This document shows, piece after piece, positions 63,216-64,000 of a DNA stretch of 64,000 bases (positions are counted from its first letter, which is position 1; every line of letters begins with the position of its first letter). The notes under the pieces are model-generated. The model did no database searches. It had not been told where the DNA came from and saw only the letters and a program-made list of their open reading frames with translations. Position numbers and translations under genes: made by a program. Origin of the DNA: Bacillota bacterium (GTDB lineage Bacteria; Bacillota; Clostridia; Lachnospirales; Cellulosilyticaceae); assembly GCA_023436395.1 (NCBI GenBank), contig JAEZJJ010000090.1, forward strand, positions 3,728 to 67,727, written 5' to 3'.

Positions 63216-63908
63216 CTATTCGTGTCTTGGGTCAACTGTACGTACAGCATCATCAAATCTGCCGTATTGACCTGTAGCTTTTTCAATTGCTTCATTTGCA
63301 TCCATACCTTTTTTGATCATGTCCATCATTTTACCGAAGTGAATGAAACGATATCCGATGATTTGATCATCTGCATCAAGGGCAATGTTTGTTACATAGC
63401 CTTCTGCCATTTCAAGGTATCTTGGTCCTTTAGCAACTGTTGAATACATTGTACCAACTTGACTACGAAGTCCTTTACCAAGGTCTTCAAGACCTGCACC
63501 GATAGGAAGTCCACCTTCAGAGAATGCAGTTTGAGTTCTTCCGTACACAATTTGTAAGAATAACTCACGCATTGCTGTGTTGATTGCATCACAAACTAAA
63601 TCTGTGTTAAGCGCTTCAAGGATTGTTTTACCTGCTAAAATTTCTGCTGCCATAGCTGCAGAGTGAGTCATACCAGAACATCCAATTGTTTCTACTAAGG
63701 CTTCTTGTATAATACCATCTTTTACGTTAAGTGTTAATTTACAAGCACCTTGTTGTGGCGCACACCAGCCTACACCATGTGTAAGACCACTAATATCTTT
63801 GATTTCTTTTGCTTGTACCCATTTACCCTCTTGTGGGATTGGTGCTGGACCATGATTTGGTCCTTTAGCGATAGGGCACATTTGTTCTACTTCATGTGAA
63901 TACATCAT
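63216..63908 (-). CDS. Iron-sulfur cluster assembly scaffold-like protein (NifU_N/IscU-like)
   Basis: This resembles IscU/NifU N-terminal scaffolds. Conserved Cys lie in QMCPIAKGPN, GWCAPQQGACK, TIGCSGMTHSAA and LVCDAI. The 230-residue protein is longer than IscU because of an extra N-terminal part and a C-terminal helical extension. The start chosen is ATG 63908, with AGGAG 8 bases upstream; the ATG at 63914 is only 2 bases from it. It is the upstream gene of the GGGtGRT pair and has a small hairpin in its leader. Its function on the pathway is not established. Confidence 0.82.
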   Translation of the reverse strand: MMYSHEVEQMCPIAKGPNHGPAPIPQEGKWVQAKEIKDISGLTHGVGWCAPQQGACKLTLNVKDGIIQEALVETIGCSGMTHSAAMAAEILAGKTILEALNTDLVCDAINTAMRELFLQIVYGRTQTAFSEGGLPIGAGLEDLGKGLRSQVGTMYSTVAKGPRYLEMAEGYVTNIALDADDQIIGYRFIHFGKMMDMIKKGMDANEAIEKATGQYGRFDDAVRTVDPRHE

Positions 63909-63935
63909 TTTCATGACTCCTTTCCACTCATCTCT

Positions 63936-63957
63936 ATTTAAAGATTTCTCTTTAAAT
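63936..63957 (-). promoter_or_regulatory. GAAA-tetraloop hairpin in the leader of the scaffold-like gene
   Basis: On minus, ATTTAAAGA and TCTTTAAAT form a 9-bp stem capped by a GAAA tetraloop, 15 bases upstream of the ribosome site. It may stabilise the mRNA. No promoter could be fixed before the window end. Confidence 0.35.
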
Positions 63958-64000
63958 CAAAAATTTAACAATACACACTTATTGTATAGGTGGTTAAGGA

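Noticed and set aside
1..64000. CRISPR arrays, tRNA genes, insertion sequences
   Set aside because: No regularly spaced direct repeats, cloverleaf-like sequences or transposase genes were recognised anywhere in the window.

Overview
The window looks like chromosome of a low-GC, endospore-forming anaerobic Firmicute. The evidence is a full spoIIIAA-AH operon, spo0A and spoIVB, AT-rich intergenic DNA, strong AGGAGG-type ribosome binding sites, TTGAAA-17-TATAAT promoters, and clostridial-type gene order. The combination of an OLE RNA locus, a Clostridia-type type IV pilus cluster and a GGGtGRT/scaffold protein pair points to Lachnospirales, possibly a Cellulosilyticum relative. That placement is an inference from gene content only. 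Almost everything lies on the minus strand; rqcH, the citrate synthase gene, one glycosyltransferase-like membrane protein and a candidate non-coding RNA are on plus.

Layout, in minus-strand transcription order. (1) 10974-1: a housekeeping operon yicC-remA-gmk-rpoZ-priA-def-fmt-yugP, then a block of stacked hairpins (4081-4287), then rsmB-rlmN-stp-prkC (prkC runs off the left edge). yicC shares a divergent promoter region with rqcH (11047-12807, +), which is followed by a citrate synthase gene (13021-14403, +). (2) 14581-15890: a small accessory patch with a lipoprotein, a 35-residue Cys-rich ORF and the relic of a small helix-turn-helix regulator. (3) 15889-18210: spo0A and spoIVB. (4) 29317-18327: one long operon asp23-nusB-xseA-xseB-ispA-yuiD-[OLE RNA]-oapA-dxs-tlyA-nadK-argR-recN, closed by a clear terminator. 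(5) 53436-29355: a type IV pilus cluster pilB-pilT-pilC-pilA-pilD-pilins-pilM-pilN-pilO-pilins, running into aroK, an aminopeptidase, efp and the spoIIIA operon. (6) 53461-61290: a cell-surface polymer group (YfhO-type membrane protein, methyltransferase, GT2 glycosyltransferase, GT-C-like membrane protein, LtaS-like sulfatase-fold enzyme). (7) 61291-62199: a large intergenic region holding a highly structured, terminator-ended plus-strand RNA that I cannot name. (8) 62200-63908: an iron-sulfur scaffold-like protein and a GGGtGRT protein.

The most notable system is the OLE RNA (about 615 nt, 24945-25559, minus) with its membrane partner OapA directly downstream. It is identified from the very characteristic operon context, from strong structure in a 716-base gene-free gap, and from an OapA-like protein with several membrane segments and a DxxxD motif. 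A consensus promoter sits at the 5' end of the RNA, so it can be made independently of the long operon. OLE is a described RNA class whose biochemical role is still unsettled. The best candidates for something undescribed are the RNA at about 61690-62139 and the hairpin array at 4081-4239.

How the parts fit: the pilus cluster encodes assembly and retraction motors, platform, peptidase, alignment complex and several minor pilins, together with two large unknown proteins that could form a tip or surface module. The spoIIIA operon encodes the mother-cell side of the forespore feeding channel. Spo0A and SpoIVB bracket sporulation entry and the sigma-K checkpoint. The asp23-recN operon mixes isoprenoid synthesis (IspA, Dxs), DNA repair (XseAB, RecN), arginine regulation and NAD phosphorylation around the OLE RNA, as is typical of OLE-bearing genomes. 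Start sites were re-chosen from ribosome binding sites where the longest ORF was implausible; these choices are stated in the entries.
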